This document shows, piece after piece, positions 1 through 8,745 of a stretch of DNA of 64,000 nucleotides (its first letter is position 1; every line of letters begins with the position of its first letter). The stretch comes from Nocardioides sp. Root190 (GTDB lineage: Bacteria; Actinomycetota; Actinomycetes; Propionibacteriales; Nocardioidaceae), in contig NZ_LMIA01000001.1 of assembly GCF_001428565.1 (NCBI RefSeq), positions 333,612-397,611 on the forward strand. Direction: 5' to 3'. The notes beneath the pieces were generated by a model. The model had not been told where the DNA came from. It saw only the letters and a program-made list of their open reading frames with translations, and made no database searches. A program made the position numbers and the translations under genes.

Positions 1-1
1 G

Positions 2-727
2 GCCGCGGGCCTGTTCCAGGAGCTCCCCTCCGACCTGGTCGCTCCGATCCCCGAGCAGTACCGCCCGCGCAGTGGCCTGTGGACCGGCTTCGTCGCCCGC
101 TCGACCGTCCTCGTCTACAACACCGACGCGATCGAGGAGTCGGAGCTCCCGACGTCGATCCTCGACCTGGCCGAGCCCGAGTGGAAGGACCGCCTGTCGT
201 TCTCGCCCACCGGTGCCGACTTCCAGGCCATCGTGGCGGGCGTCCTCGAACTCGAGGGCGAGGAGGCCACGACGGCGTGGCTCCAGGGCATCAAGGACAA
301 CGGCAAGGTGTACGACGGCAACAACCTCGTCCTCGAGGCGGTCGACTCGGGCGAGATCGAGGTCGGCATCGTCTACCACTACTACTGGGAGCGCGACCGC
401 AAGGAGAACGGCGACGTCAGTGACAACAGCGCCCAGCACTACTTCGGCAACCAGGACCCGGGCGCCTTCGTGAGCGTCTCCGGCGCCGGCGTGCTCGCGT
501 CGAGCGACATGAAGGACGAGGCCGAGCAGTTCATCGAGTTCCTGGTGAACACGGCCGGCCAGCAGATCCTCGCCGACAGCTATGCGCTGGAGTACCCCCT
601 CAACCCCGAGGTCGAGCTCGAGGGCGTCACGAAGGCGTTCAGCGACCTGCAGCCGCCCGCCGTCAACGTGTCCGACCTGGACGCCGAGAAGGTCGTCGAC
701 CTGATGACCGAGGTCGGCTTCCTCTGA
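2..727 (+). CDS. Iron-type ABC transporter substrate-binding protein (3' part)
   Basis: This is the C-terminal part of a periplasmic-binding-protein-fold extracellular solute-binding protein. The reading frame is open from the window edge and stops at TGA 725-727, so the N-terminus and any lipobox lie outside. Visible stretches such as LVYNTDAIEESELP, SILDLAEPEWKDRLSFSPTG and IVYHYYWERDRKENGD resemble Fe(3+)-binding proteins of the FbpA/AfuA type; the paired tyrosines in HYYW would fit iron coordination. It is followed without a gap by a two-domain permease and an ATPase, the usual FbpABC arrangement. The iron substrate is inferred from the family; a related substrate such as thiamine or polyamine is less likely but cannot be excluded on a partial protein. 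Confidence 0.85.
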   Translation, partial: AAGLFQELPSDLVAPIPEQYRPRSGLWTGFVARSTVLVYNTDAIEESELPTSILDLAEPEWKDRLSFSPTGADFQAIVAGVLELEGEEATTAWLQGIKDNGKVYDGNNLVLEAVDSGEIEVGIVYHYYWERDRKENGDVSDNSAQHYFGNQDPGAFVSVSGAGVLASSDMKDEAEQFIEFLVNTAGQQILADSYALEYPLNPEVELEGVTKAFSDLQPPAVNVSDLDAEKVVDLMTEVGFL

Positions 728-2247
728 TCCTCCGCAACCGAGCACCCGCCCTCCTCCTGGCCGTCGGTCTGGCGATCGGCGCGCTCTCCCTGGTCCCGCT
801 CGGCTACGTCCTCTGGACGACCGCCGAGCTGGGCAGGGGCGAGGCCGTCGACTTCCTGTGGCGACCCCGGATCGGCGAGCTGTTGTGGAACACCGTCCGG
901 CTGCTGGTGCTCGGCGTACTGACGAGTGCCGCGCTCGGTGTCGCAGCGGCCTGGGTCGTCGAGCGCACCGACGTCCCCGGACGCGGCTGGTGGCACGGAC
1001 TGATGTGCGCACCGCTCGCCGTGCCCGCCTTCGTCAACGGCTTCGGCTGGGTCTCGCTGACCCACGACGTGCAGTCGTACGCCGGCGCGGTGATGGTGGT
1101 GACGCTGTCGTACTACCCGCTCGTCTACCTGCCGACCGTCGCCGCGCTCCGCCGGCTGGACCCGGCGGTGGAGGAGGTCGCCACCGCGCTGGGCAAGGGT
1201 CCGTGGCAGGTGTTCTTCCGGGTGACCCTCCCCGCGATCAGCCCGGCCGTGCTGGGCGGGGCACTGCTCGTCGGCCTGCACCTGCTCGCCGAGTACGGCG
1301 CCCTGCAGCTGCTCAACTACCCGACCCTGACCACGGCGATCCTCCAGCAGTACGCCACCGTCTTCAACGGCCCGGAGGCGACCCTGCTCGCCCTCGTGCT
1401 GGTGAGCTTCTGCCTGCTCCTGCTGGGCCTAGAGCTGCTCCTGCGCGGACGGCGTCCCCGCTCGAGGGTCGGCTCCGGGGTGAGCCGCGAGGTCGTGCGG
1501 ATCTCCCTGGCCCGACGTCGTCCGGTCGTGCTCCTCGGACTGGGCGCCACCGCCGTGCTGGCCCTCGGCGTCCCGGTCGCCAGCCTGACCCGCTGGCTGA
1601 TCCGCGGGACCTCCGCCGGCCTGGAGACCGGCGAGCTGATGGGCGCGGTCGGTACGACGCTCTCCCTCGCCGTGCTCGGCGGGATCGTCGCCACCGCGGC
1701 GGCGGTGCCCGTCGTGTGGCTGGCCGTGCGCCACCGCGGCCTGCTGACCACCACCATCGAGCGCAGTGTCTACACCGCCAGCGCCATGCCGGGCATCGTG
1801 ATCGCGCTGGCCCTGGTGACCGTCTCGATCCGGGCGGTACCGGACCTCTACCAGACCCTGGCCCTGCTGATCGCGGGCTACCTCATCCTCTTCCTGCCGC
1901 GTGCGGTCGTCGCCGTGAGGGGCACCTTCGAGCTCGTCCCGCCCGGGCTCGAGGACGTGGCCCGGAGCCTGGGGTGCAGCGGGACCGAGGTCGCCCGGCG
2001 TGTGACCCTGCCGCTCGTGGGGCCGGGCCTGGCCTCCGCCGCAGCACTCGTCGCGCTCGCCGTGTCGACCGAGCTGACCGCCACCCTGCTCCTCGCGCCG
2101 CTCGGCACCGAGACCCTCGCGACGCGCTTCTGGTCCGACGCCTCCTCGATCGCCTACGGCGCCGCCGCGCCCTACGCGCTCGCGCTGATCCTCCTCTCCG
2201 TCCCGTCCACGTGGCTCCTCGCCCGTCTGAGCATCAGGAGCCGCTGA
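724..2247 (+). CDS. Iron-type ABC transporter permease (FbpB-like, two fused permease domains)
   Basis: This is an inner-membrane permease of about 507 residues with two BPD_transp_1 halves. EAA-type loops are visible as EEVATALGKGPWQVFFRVTL in the first half and EDVARSLGCSGTEVARRVTL in the second. The chosen start is CTG at 724, which overlaps the binding-protein stop as CTGA. The first later in-frame candidate is TTG at 883, which would remove the first predicted membrane segment (APALLLAVGLAIGALSLVPL). Family members are usually 500-560 residues, which supports the upstream start. It should form the channel for the adjacent binding protein and ATPase. Confidence 0.85.
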   Translation: MILRNRAPALLLAVGLAIGALSLVPLGYVLWTTAELGRGEAVDFLWRPRIGELLWNTVRLLVLGVLTSAALGVAAAWVVERTDVPGRGWWHGLMCAPLAVPAFVNGFGWVSLTHDVQSYAGAVMVVTLSYYPLVYLPTVAALRRLDPAVEEVATALGKGPWQVFFRVTLPAISPAVLGGALLVGLHLLAEYGALQLLNYPTLTTAILQQYATVFNGPEATLLALVLVSFCLLLLGLELLLRGRRPRSRVGSGVSREVVRISLARRRPVVLLGLGATAVLALGVPVASLTRWLIRGTSAGLETGELMGAVGTTLSLAVLGGIVATAAAVPVVWLAVRHRGLLTTTIERSVYTASAMPGIVIALALVTVSIRAVPDLYQTLALLIAGYLILFLPRAVVAVRGTFELVPPGLEDVARSLGCSGTEVARRVTLPLVGPGLASAAALVALAVSTELTATLLLAPLGTETLATRFWSDASSIAYGAAAPYALALILLSVPSTWLLARLSIRSR

Positions 2248-2248
2248 C

Positions 2249-3289
2249 GTGTCCGCTGCACTGGAGATCCGCGACCTGCAGGCCGGCTACGGCAAGGCCC
2301 CCGTGCTGCGCGGGCTGGACCTGACCGTGCCGTCCGGCGTGACCGCCGTGCTCGGCTCCTCGGGCTGCGGCAAGACCACCCTGCTCCGCGCCGTCGCCGG
2401 GTTCGTCGAGCCCGACGGCGGATCCATCACCGTCGCCGGCACCGAGGTCGTCGGTGAGGGCCGCACCGTGCCCGCGCGTCGGCGCGGCATCGGCTACGTG
2501 CCGCAGGAGGGTGCACTGTTCCCGCACCTCACCGTGGCCCGCAACATCACCTTCGGTCTCCCCCGCTCCGAGCGCCGCACGGCCTCGCAGGTCGTCGCGG
2601 ACGCGCTCGCGATGGTCGAGCTCGACGCCGCGGTGGCCGAGCGTCACCCCCACCAGCTCTCCGGCGGCCAGCAGCAACGCGTCGCACTCGCCCGGGCCCT
2701 CGCACCGCGACCGAGCCTGGTGCTGCTCGACGAGCCCTTCTCCTCCCTCGACGCCGGGCTCCGCGAGGAGACCGGGCGCGCCGTGGTCCGGGCGCTGAAG
2801 GCGGCCGGCGCTGCCGCCGTACTCGTGACGCACGACCAGGGCGAAGCGCTCTCCCTCGCCGACCAGGTCGCCGTCATGGTCGCCGGACAGTTCCTCCAGG
2901 TCGCGCCGCCGGCCGAGGTCTACCTCAGCCCCGCGGACCCGCGCGTCGCTGCCTTCATCGGCCACGCCTCGATGCTGCCCGGGAGCGTCGGCGCCGACGG
3001 TCGCGGCCAGTGCGCGCTCGGTGCGGTGCAGGTGCGGTCCGGGGTGAAGATCTCCGGGGCCGCCCAGTTCGCGGTGCGCTCCGAGCAGCTCCAGATCCGG
3101 CCCGGGGCGGGCGAGGGCACGCCCGGCGAGGTGCTCGACGTCAGCTTCTTCGGCCACGACGCCACCATCCGGGTCAGGCTGGACACCGGGGAGCACGTCG
3201 CTGCCCGCACGCCCGCTGACAGCGTCCCCCTCCCGGGCGACCGGGTGCAGGTCGCCGTGCTCGGCGAGGTCGTGGCGTTCCCCGCCTGA
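2249..3289 (+). CDS. Iron-type ABC transporter ATP-binding protein (FbpC-like)
   Basis: This is a 346-residue cytoplasmic ATPase that would power the preceding permease. Walker A is GSSGCGKTT at about residues 36-44, the signature is LSGGQQQR, Walker B is [12 protein letters not shown], and a switch histidine lies in [11 protein letters not shown]-terminal extension of about 100 residues ([13 protein letters not shown]... [13 protein letters not shown]) looks like the TOBE-type regulatory domain of Fe(3+)/polyamine importers. The GTG start at 2249 lies 1 nt after the permease stop, so the genes are probably translationally coupled. The substrate, iron, is inferred from the operon. Confidence 0.88.
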   Translation: MSAALEIRDLQAGYGKAPVLRGLDLTVPSGVTAVLGSSGCGKTTLLRAVAGFVEPDGGSITVAGTEVVGEGRTVPARRRGIGYVPQEGALFPHLTVARNITFGLPRSERRTASQVVADALAMVELDAAVAERHPHQLSGGQQQRVALARALAPRPSLVLLDEPFSSLDAGLREETGRAVVRALKAAGAAAVLVTHDQGEALSLADQVAVMVAGQFLQVAPPAEVYLSPADPRVAAFIGHASMLPGSVGADGRGQCALGAVQVRSGVKISGAAQFAVRSEQLQIRPGAGEGTPGEVLDVSFFGHDATIRVRLDTGEHVAARTPADSVPLPGDRVQVAVLGEVVAFPA

Positions 3290-3335
3290 GCGGACGCGCC
3301 GAGCAGTCGCCGGAGTCTGGAAGACTGCGCCCACG

Positions 3336-4046
3336 ATGAAGTTCCTCGATCACGAAGCCGCCCTGGTCACGATGGCCGACAAGATGGCCGAGCTCAAGCC
3401 CAGGCTGCGGGGCTGGCTGCATGCCGGCGTCCTGCCGTTCGTGGTCGCCGCCGGTGTCGTCCTGATCGTGCTGTCCCCGACCGCCACCACCAAGATCGGC
3501 TCGGCGGTGTTCATCGCCTCGGCGCTGCTGCTGTTCGGCGTCTCGGCGATCTACCACCGCGGCACCTGGCAGCCGGCCATCTGGGCCCTCCTGCGACGGC
3601 TCGACCACTCCAACATCTTCGTCCTCATCGCCGGCACCTACACGGCCTTCGCCCTGTTGCTGCTCGACGGCAACCCCCGCACCTGGCTGCTCAGCGGGAT
3701 CTGGGGCGGCGCACTGCTCGGCGTCGGGTTCCGGGTCTTCTGGACCGGCGCACCGCGCTGGCTCTACACGCCGATCTACATCGGGCTCGGCTGGTTCGCG
3801 GTGTTCTTCATCCCCGACTTCATCGAAGGCTCCGACAAGCTCGGCACCCCGATCGCCATCGCCGCACTCGTCCTGGTGGCCGTGGGTGGCGTGCTCTACA
3901 CGACCGGCGCGGTGATCTACGGCCTGAAGAAGCCGAACCCCAAGCCGGAGTGGTTCGGCTTCCACGAGATCTTCCACACCTTCACGATCGTGGCCTTCCT
4001 CGCCCACTACGTCGCGGTGTCGCTGGCGACGTACGCCCTGCGCTGA
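3336..4046 (+). CDS. PAQR/hemolysin III family membrane protein
   Basis: This is a 236-residue integral membrane protein with about seven hydrophobic segments. It carries family landmarks: SAIYHRGTW with a conserved His, RRLDHSNIFVLIAGTYTA, and the C-terminal GFHEIFHTFTIVAFLAHYVAV with paired histidines thought to bind zinc in PAQR proteins. Length and topology match the YqfA/HlyIII group. The cellular role of bacterial members is not firmly known; membrane homeostasis has been proposed, and a true haemolysin is unlikely. It stands alone, converging on the tRNA-Tyr gene. Confidence 0.85.
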   Translation: MKFLDHEAALVTMADKMAELKPRLRGWLHAGVLPFVVAAGVVLIVLSPTATTKIGSAVFIASALLLFGVSAIYHRGTWQPAIWALLRRLDHSNIFVLIAGTYTAFALLLLDGNPRTWLLSGIWGGALLGVGFRVFWTGAPRWLYTPIYIGLGWFAVFFIPDFIEGSDKLGTPIAIAALVLVAVGGVLYTTGAVIYGLKKPNPKPEWFGFHEIFHTFTIVAFLAHYVAVSLATYALR

Positions 4047-4083
4047 GCGGGCTCGGTCCCGTGTCCGGCGCAGAAAACGCACT

Positions 4084-4109
4084 GAACCCCCACCTTGCGG
4101 CGGGGGTTC
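4084..4109. terminator. Hairpin between converging hlyIII-like gene and tRNA-Tyr
   Basis: A perfect 8-bp stem, GAACCCCC (4084-4091) with GGGGGTTC (4102-4109), encloses a 10-nt loop. On the minus strand it lies about 25 nt after the tRNA-Tyr 3' end and is followed by CAGTGCGTTTTC, a short T run, so it best fits a terminator of the tRNA transcript. It may also serve the converging gene. Confidence 0.6.
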
Positions 4110-4133
4110 GGCACCAGAACACTCTCTGTCCTG

Positions 4134-4215
4134 TGGCACGTGCAGGATTCGAACCTACGTAGGCGTTGCCGGCTGATTTACAGTCAGCTCCCTTTGGCCA
4201 CTCGGGCAACGTGCC
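4134..4215 (-). tRNA. tRNA-Tyr (anticodon GTA)
   Basis: The minus strand folds as an 82-nt class II tRNA. The acceptor stem pairs GGCACGT (from 4215) with ACGTGCC (ending 4135), with discriminator A at 4134. The anticodon loop reads CTGTAAA in GCTGACTGTAAATCAGC, giving anticodon GTA. A long variable arm (CGGCAACGCCTACG region) and a T arm with GGTTCGAATCC follow. The next bases are CAG, so CCA is not encoded. The long variable arm is normal for bacterial tRNA-Tyr. Confidence 0.95.
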
Positions 4216-4355
4216 AGGTTGTCACCGACCCCGTTCCGCGCCTGTCGGAACGGCCCTGACTTGGACGGTCAGCAACGAGGCGAAACAATAACGCAAGACG
4301 TACGTTGCACTGAAACCAGCACCACCCTCCCCGACAGTCTGCGCAGGTGACCACC

Positions 4356-4847
4356 ATGGCCGATTCCTCCTTCGACATCGTCAGCAAGCTCGACCGCCAG
4401 GAGGTCGACAACGCCCTCGGGCAGACGGCGCGCGAGATCTCCAACCGGTTCGACTTCAAGGGCACCGGCGCGAGCATCGAGTGGAAGGGCGACGAGGCGA
4501 TCGAGATCACCGCGTCCGCCGACGATCGCGCCAGCGCCGTGCTCAGCGTCTTCCAGGAGAAGCTGATCAAGCGCAACCAGTCGCTGAAGATCCTCGACGC
4601 CGGCGAGCCGCGCCAGTCCGGCCAGGTGTCCAAGATCGACATCGCGCTCAAGGAGGGCATCACCTCCGAGGACGCCAAGAAGATCTCCAAGCTGATCCGC
4701 GACGAGGGCCCCAAGGGCGTGAAGGCGCAGATCCAGGGCGACGAGCTGCGGGTGTCCTCCAAGAAGCGCGACGACCTCCAGGCCGTGCAGGCGCTGGTGA
4801 AGTCGCAGGAGTTCGAGTTCGCGGTCCAGTTCACGAACTACCGCTGA
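4356..4847 (+). CDS. YajQ family nucleotide-binding protein
   Basis: This is a 163-residue cytoplasmic protein beginning [20 protein letters not shown]. It has the double ferredoxin-like-fold signature of the family: [12 protein letters not shown] near the N-terminus, [17 protein letters not shown] in the middle and [14 protein letters not shown] at the C-terminus. YajQ proteins bind nucleotides, and a Xanthomonas member binds cyclic di-GMP; the role in actinobacteria is unclear. An in-frame GTG at 4347 would add MTT. The ATG at 4356 is preferred because the family consensus begins with MADSSFD. Confidence 0.92.
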   Translation: MADSSFDIVSKLDRQEVDNALGQTAREISNRFDFKGTGASIEWKGDEAIEITASADDRASAVLSVFQEKLIKRNQSLKILDAGEPRQSGQVSKIDIALKEGITSEDAKKISKLIRDEGPKGVKAQIQGDELRVSSKKRDDLQAVQALVKSQEFEFAVQFTNYR

Positions 4848-4887
4848 CCGCCTCCGCCCCACCCACCGTGACGTCGCCGACCCCGTG

Positions 4888-5673
4888 ATGACGCTGGACC
4901 GTGCGCTCGGCACGGCCGTGGTCGTCGTACTCCTCACCGCGGCGGGACTGATCGGGCTCGCCGTGACGGTGGCGTACGGCGGCGCGGACCGCTCCGGCGG
5001 GGCCGAGCAACCTCCCGCGCAGGACGTGGTGCCGACCACGGCGGCCACGGTCGGCGCCGCTGACGGCGCTGCCGGCGCTGATGCCGACGCCGCCCCTCGC
5101 GCAACTCCCGACCCGTACCTCCCGGACGCCGCCTGGCTCAGCACCACGGCCACCGCGACCGGGATCCCGGCGCGCGCGCTGGCGGCCTACGCCCGCGCCC
5201 ACCTCCAGGTCGCAGCCGAGCAGCCCGGCTGCAGGGTCGCGTGGAACACCATCGCGGCCCTCGGTGGCGTCGAGTCGATCCACGGGACCATCCATGGCTC
5301 GGTGCTGGGCGAGGACGGCTGGCCGCAGCCCGCGATCCGCGGCCCGGCGCTGGACGGCGGGAAGTTCGGCGCGATCAGGGACACCGACGGCGGCTCGCTC
5401 GACGGCGACACCACCTGGGACCGCGCCGTCGGGCCGCTCCAGTTCATCCCGTCCACCTGGGAACGGTGGGCCGCCGACGGCAACGGCGACGGTGCCGCCG
5501 ACCCGAACCAGATCGACGACGCGGCACTCGCCGCCGGCCGCTACCTCTGCCACAGCGGAGACCTCAGGGTCCCCGACACATGGCGGCGAGCGATCTTCAG
5601 CTTCAACCACTCCGACGTCTACGTCGCGGACATCGCTGCACTGGCGAACACCTACGCCCAGCGCGCGGGGTGA
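4888..5673 (+). CDS. Secreted lytic transglycosylase (SLT_2/MltB-like)
   Basis: A 261-residue protein with an N-terminal membrane anchor or signal segment (TAVVVVLLTAAGLIGLAVTVAY), then an Ala-rich linker and a lysozyme-like domain. GGVESIHG carries the expected catalytic Glu, and TWDRAVGPLQFIPSTWERW is the GPLQFIPSTW motif of MltB-type murein transglycosylases. IDDAALAAGRYLC and FSFNHSDVYVADIAAL complete the fold. It should cleave peptidoglycan glycan strands outside the membrane. A GTG at 4885 gives an alternative start one codon earlier. It is a paralogue of the larger protein at 56087-57322. Confidence 0.85.
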   Translation: MTLDRALGTAVVVVLLTAAGLIGLAVTVAYGGADRSGGAEQPPAQDVVPTTAATVGAADGAAGADADAAPRATPDPYLPDAAWLSTTATATGIPARALAAYARAHLQVAAEQPGCRVAWNTIAALGGVESIHGTIHGSVLGEDGWPQPAIRGPALDGGKFGAIRDTDGGSLDGDTTWDRAVGPLQFIPSTWERWAADGNGDGAADPNQIDDAALAAGRYLCHSGDLRVPDTWRRAIFSFNHSDVYVADIAALANTYAQRAG

Positions 5674-5675
5674 GC

Positions 5676-5880
5676 GGCGGCTGGTCGGCTGGCTCGTCGG
5701 CTGGCTGGTCGGCGGGCCCAACTGCGCTGCAACACGCTGTCCACCCGACTACCTGACACCTGCCGTCGTGCGACCCGTGCTGGGACGGCGTGTTGCAGAC
5801 GGCAACCGCCGCCCAGCAACGCGGACAGCGTGTTGCAGACGGCAACCGCGTCCAGCGACGCGAACAGCGTGTGACAGCCC
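5676..5880. repeat. Tandem and inverted short-word repeat patch in a gene-free spacer
   Basis: The 238-bp spacer between the transglycosylase and the SRPBCC gene has no convincing gene. It opens with GGCTGG(C/T)(T/C)CGTC-type tandem units. It then holds the word GCGTGTTGCAGACGGCAACC at 5788 and again at 5828 (period 40 bp), with a third decayed copy starting at 5867. The inverse of its first part, CTGCAACACGCTGTCC, is at 5727-5742. One word in both orientations resembles a small repeat element rather than a terminator. Confidence 0.7.
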
Positions 5881-5911
5881 CGCCCGGCCACGACTCGGGC
5901 ACGATGACGCC

Positions 5912-6391
5912 ATGAACCCATCGGCAGCCATCGACATCGACGCGCCCCTCGAGCAGGTCTGGGCGATCATGCTCGACACGGAGAGGTACGCCGAGTGGAA
6001 CCCGTTCGTCGAGCGGGCCGAGACCGCAGTGCCGGCACAGGTGGGCAACCCGATCGTGCTCCACGTCGTGTGGGCCAACGGGTCGAGGACTCGCTCCCCC
6101 GAGCGGATCACCGCGCTCGACGGTCCGCGGACCGATCCCGCGACGGGTACGACGACCGCGTTGATGTCCTACGTCTACGAGGGGTTGCCGGCGAAGCTCG
6201 GACTGGTGCGGGGGGTGCGCCACCAGCGCCTCACGCAGCAGCCGGGCGGGCCGACGTCGTACGAGACCGTCGAGGAGTTCCGCGGACCGCTCGTGAAGCT
6301 CGCCGGACCGGGGCGGGTGGCGGACGGCTTCCGGCGCCACGCGGAAGGCCTCAAGCGGCGGGCGGAGGCGTCTTCGCTGCCGGAGGGATGA
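5912..6391 (+). CDS. SRPBCC-fold protein (polyketide cyclase/START-like)
   Basis: A 159-residue cytoplasmic protein. It begins MNPSAAIDIDAPLEQVWAIM, the typical SRPBCC opening, followed by LDTERYAEWNPFVERAE, where the WNPF motif is characteristic. The C-terminal helix (VADGFRRHAEGLKRRAE) would close the hydrophobic cavity. Such proteins bind or turn over hydrophobic ligands; no ligand can be named here. The ATG at 5912 starts exactly at the domain boundary. The 3' end overlaps the converging membrane-protein gene by 41 bp. Confidence 0.8.
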   Translation: MNPSAAIDIDAPLEQVWAIMLDTERYAEWNPFVERAETAVPAQVGNPIVLHVVWANGSRTRSPERITALDGPRTDPATGTTTALMSYVYEGLPAKLGLVRGVRHQRLTQQPGGPTSYETVEEFRGPLVKLAGPGRVADGFRRHAEGLKRRAEASSLPEG

Positions 6392-6797
6392 GCTCGCTGG
6401 AGTGACGCGCGGCCCACAGGGCGAACCCCAGGATCGCCGCGCCGCAGACGATGTCGGTGATCACGTGGGCCTGGCGCCACCAGACCATGTCACCCGCACC
6501 GGGCACCGTGTAGTGGGCGATCCCGATCAGGCCCGAGAGCGAGTAGCCGGTCAGCGCGACCGCCGCCGAGGTGATGTGCCGGCGGAACCACAGCAGCATC
6601 CCGACGGCACCGAACGCGGTGAACACGAACCACGCGAGGCCCACCACGGCCGCCGACGGCGCCGGGACGGTGGCATCGGGTCCGGGGACCGGGTAGTCGT
6701 CGTAGTTGACGTAGTTGTCGACGTAGTGGACCACCGAGACCAGCACCGCGGCGCCGAACAGCCAGCACAGGAAGCGCGTTGCCCGGAGGAAGCTCAC
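6351..6797 (-). CDS. Small four-helix membrane protein, function unknown
   Basis: A 148-residue hydrophobic protein starting at GTG 6797, preceded by GGTGGGGAC. It has about four transmembrane segments: FLCWLFGAAVLVSVVHYV, VVGLAWFVFTAFGAVGMLLW, ALTGYSLSGLIGIAHYTV and AHVITDIVCGAAILGFALWA. His and Trp residues near the segment ends (GIAHYTVPGAGDMVWWRQAH) are notable. I do not recognise the family. The gene converges on and overlaps the SRPBCC gene by 41 bp. Confidence 0.7.
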   Translation of the reverse strand: MSFLRATRFLCWLFGAAVLVSVVHYVDNYVNYDDYPVPGPDATVPAPSAAVVGLAWFVFTAFGAVGMLLWFRRHITSAAVALTGYSLSGLIGIAHYTVPGAGDMVWWRQAHVITDIVCGAAILGFALWAARHSSELIPPAAKTPPPAA

Positions 6798-6919
6798 GTC
6801 CCCACCCTAGTCGCGGGCGGGTCCCCTGCTTGCAACCCGGCGCTCGGACATCCGGCACGTGCTGTCCCCGGTCCGGAGACCGTGGTGGTGAGCCGAACAC
6901 CGGGTCACGAGCGAGGCGA

Positions 6920-7903
6920 TCAGGCCGAGGCCATCCCGAGCAGCGGCACCGAGGTGGCACCGATCGCCGGTGTGAGCCAGACGCGGGTACCAGCGTCGAG
7001 CTCGAGCGAGCGTGCGTGGGTGCGCGACACGACGACGAGCGACGACTCCTCCTGGCCCTCCACGTCCACCGTGAGCCGGACCTCGAAGCCGACCCGCAGC
7101 GCCCGCGTGACCACGCCCGCGAGCGCGCCGGCCACGCCGGGGGTCACCGACAGCTCGATGTCGTGCGGCCGCAGACGGATGCCGCCCAGCTGGGTGACGT
7201 CGCCGAGGAAGCTCATGACGAAGTCGTTGGCCGGCTCGTCGTACAGCTGGTCCGGCGTGCCGATCTGCTCGATCCGGCCGTCGTTGATGACCACGATCTC
7301 GTCGGCGACCTCGAGGGCCTCCTCCTGGTCGTGGGTCACGAAGACCGTGGTCACGTGGACCTCGTCGTGCAGGCGGCGCAGCCAGTCGCGCAGCTCCTTG
7401 CGGACCTTCGCGTCGAGCGCGCCGAACGGCTCGTCGAGCAGCAGCACCTTCGGCTCCACCGCCAGCGCACGAGCCAGCGCGAGGCGCTGTCGCTGGCCAC
7501 CGGAGAGCTGCGAGGGCAGCCGGTGGGCGAACTGCGAGAGGTGCACGAGCTCGAGCAGCTCGGCGACCTTCGCCTTCACCTCGGCCTTGGGCCGCTTGCG
7601 GATCTCGAGACCGAAGGCGACGTTCTTGGCCACCGTCATGTGCTTGAACACCGCATAGTGCTGGAACACGAACCCGACGTTGCGCTTCTGCGGCGGCAGC
7701 TTCGTCGCGTCCGTTCCCTCGATCTCGACCGAGCCACCGTCGGCGGACTCCAGCCCGGCGATGATGCGCAGCAGCGTGGACTTGCCGCCGCCGCTGGGCC
7801 CGAGCAGGGCGGTCAGCTGACCGGTGGGCAGCGAGACGTTGATGTCGTCCAGCGCCACGAAGTCGCCGTACCTCTTGCTGACTCCACGAACTTCGATGCT
7901 CAT
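6920..7903 (-). CDS. cysA: Sulfate/thiosulfate ABC transporter ATP-binding protein
   Basis: A 327-residue ATPase driving sulfate uptake. It has Walker [10 protein letters not shown] (residues 35-43), signature LSGGQRQR, Walker [13 protein letters not shown] and switch [11 protein letters not shown]. The helical segment [21 protein letters not shown] and the C-terminal [10 protein letters not shown] region match the CysA family. Its ATG overlaps the end of cysW by 4 bp, and it is the last gene of a four-gene minus-strand operon. Roughly 120 bp of gene-free sequence separates it from the next gene downstream. Confidence 0.93.
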   Translation of the reverse strand: MSIEVRGVSKRYGDFVALDDINVSLPTGQLTALLGPSGGGKSTLLRIIAGLESADGGSVEIEGTDATKLPPQKRNVGFVFQHYAVFKHMTVAKNVAFGLEIRKRPKAEVKAKVAELLELVHLSQFAHRLPSQLSGGQRQRLALARALAVEPKVLLLDEPFGALDAKVRKELRDWLRRLHDEVHVTTVFVTHDQEEALEVADEIVVINDGRIEQIGTPDQLYDEPANDFVMSFLGDVTQLGGIRLRPHDIELSVTPGVAGALAGVVTRALRVGFEVRLTVDVEGQEESSLVVVSRTHARSLELDAGTRVWLTPAIGATSVPLLGMASA

Positions 7904-8745
7904 GATTCTTCCTTGCGAATGAGGGACACGACGACGAGGGCGAGCACAGAGGCGAGCACGAGCACGAACGCGGCGGCGTACGCCGTCGGCTCCTCGTAGT
8001 TGGTGTACCGGTTCTGGATGAGGATGGTGGCGGTCTCGCCACGGAACTCGGCGCCGGGGCTGACGATCTTCACCGCGCCGAACTCACCGAGCGACCGCGC
8101 CATGCTGAGCACGACGCCGTAGATGACCGCCCACTTGATGCTGGGCAGCGTGATCCGGCGGAAGGTCTGCCAGCCGCTGGCACCGAGGCTGCTGGCGGCC
8201 ATCTCGGCGTCGATGCCGATCTCCTCCAGCACGGGGGCGATCTCGCGGATCACGAGCGGCAGGCTGACGAACGCCGTGGCCATGATCAGGCCGGGCGTCG
8301 TACCGATGACGAAGATCCCCACCGACTCCAGCGCCCCACCGAACCAGCCCTGGCCGGTGCTGTAGGCCAGCACGAGGGCAAGGCCGACCACGACCGGCGA
8401 CACCGACATCGGGAGGTCGATGAGCACCGAGAGGATCCGGCGGCCGGGGAAGCGGTAGCGGGTGATCAGCAGTGAGATGCCCACACCGAAGACGGTGTTG
8501 ATGAGGACGGCCCAGAAGGCGACGGTGAAGGTCAACCCGAAGGCGTAGCTCACCGACGGGTCCTGCAGCCGCTCCAGGAACGCGCTGAAGCCTCCCTCGG
8601 CACCGCGTTCGGTGGGAGCGAAGGTCCGCGAGGTCACCTCCCACAACGGCCAGACGACCAGCACGGAGAGGTAGGTGATCACGAAGAACCGCAGGACGTA
8701 GGTGACCGGCCCCTTGCGGGCCCTGATCTGTCGGGTGTCAGCCAC
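7900..8745 (-). CDS. cysW: Sulfate ABC transporter permease CysW
   Basis: A 281-residue permease with about six membrane segments. It shows CysW landmarks: [37 protein letters not shown], and the EAA loop [20 protein letters not shown]. It should pair with CysT in the membrane and be driven by CysA. It overlaps the adjacent genes on both sides (cysA by 4 bp, cysT by 8 bp), consistent with one transcript. Confidence 0.93.
   Translation of the reverse strand: MADTRQIRARKGPVTYVLRFFVITYLSVLVVWPLWEVTSRTFAPTERGAEGGFSAFLERLQDPSVSYAFGLTFTVAFWAVLINTVFGVGISLLITRYRFPGRRILSVLIDLPMSVSPVVVGLALVLAYSTGQGWFGGALESVGIFVIGTTPGLIMATAFVSLPLVIREIAPVLEEIGIDAEMAASSLGASGWQTFRRITLPSIKWAVIYGVVLSMARSLGEFGAVKIVSPGAEFRGETATILIQNRYTNYEEPTAYAAAFVLVLASVLALVVVSLIRKEES

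Noticed and set aside
4084..4109. Member of the small-repeat class
   Set aside because: A single 8-bp stem after a tRNA with a short T run is adequately explained as a terminator.
5788..5880. Short CRISPR-like array
   Set aside because: There are only two full copies and one decayed copy, the intervening sequences are similar rather than unique, and no cas gene is in the window.
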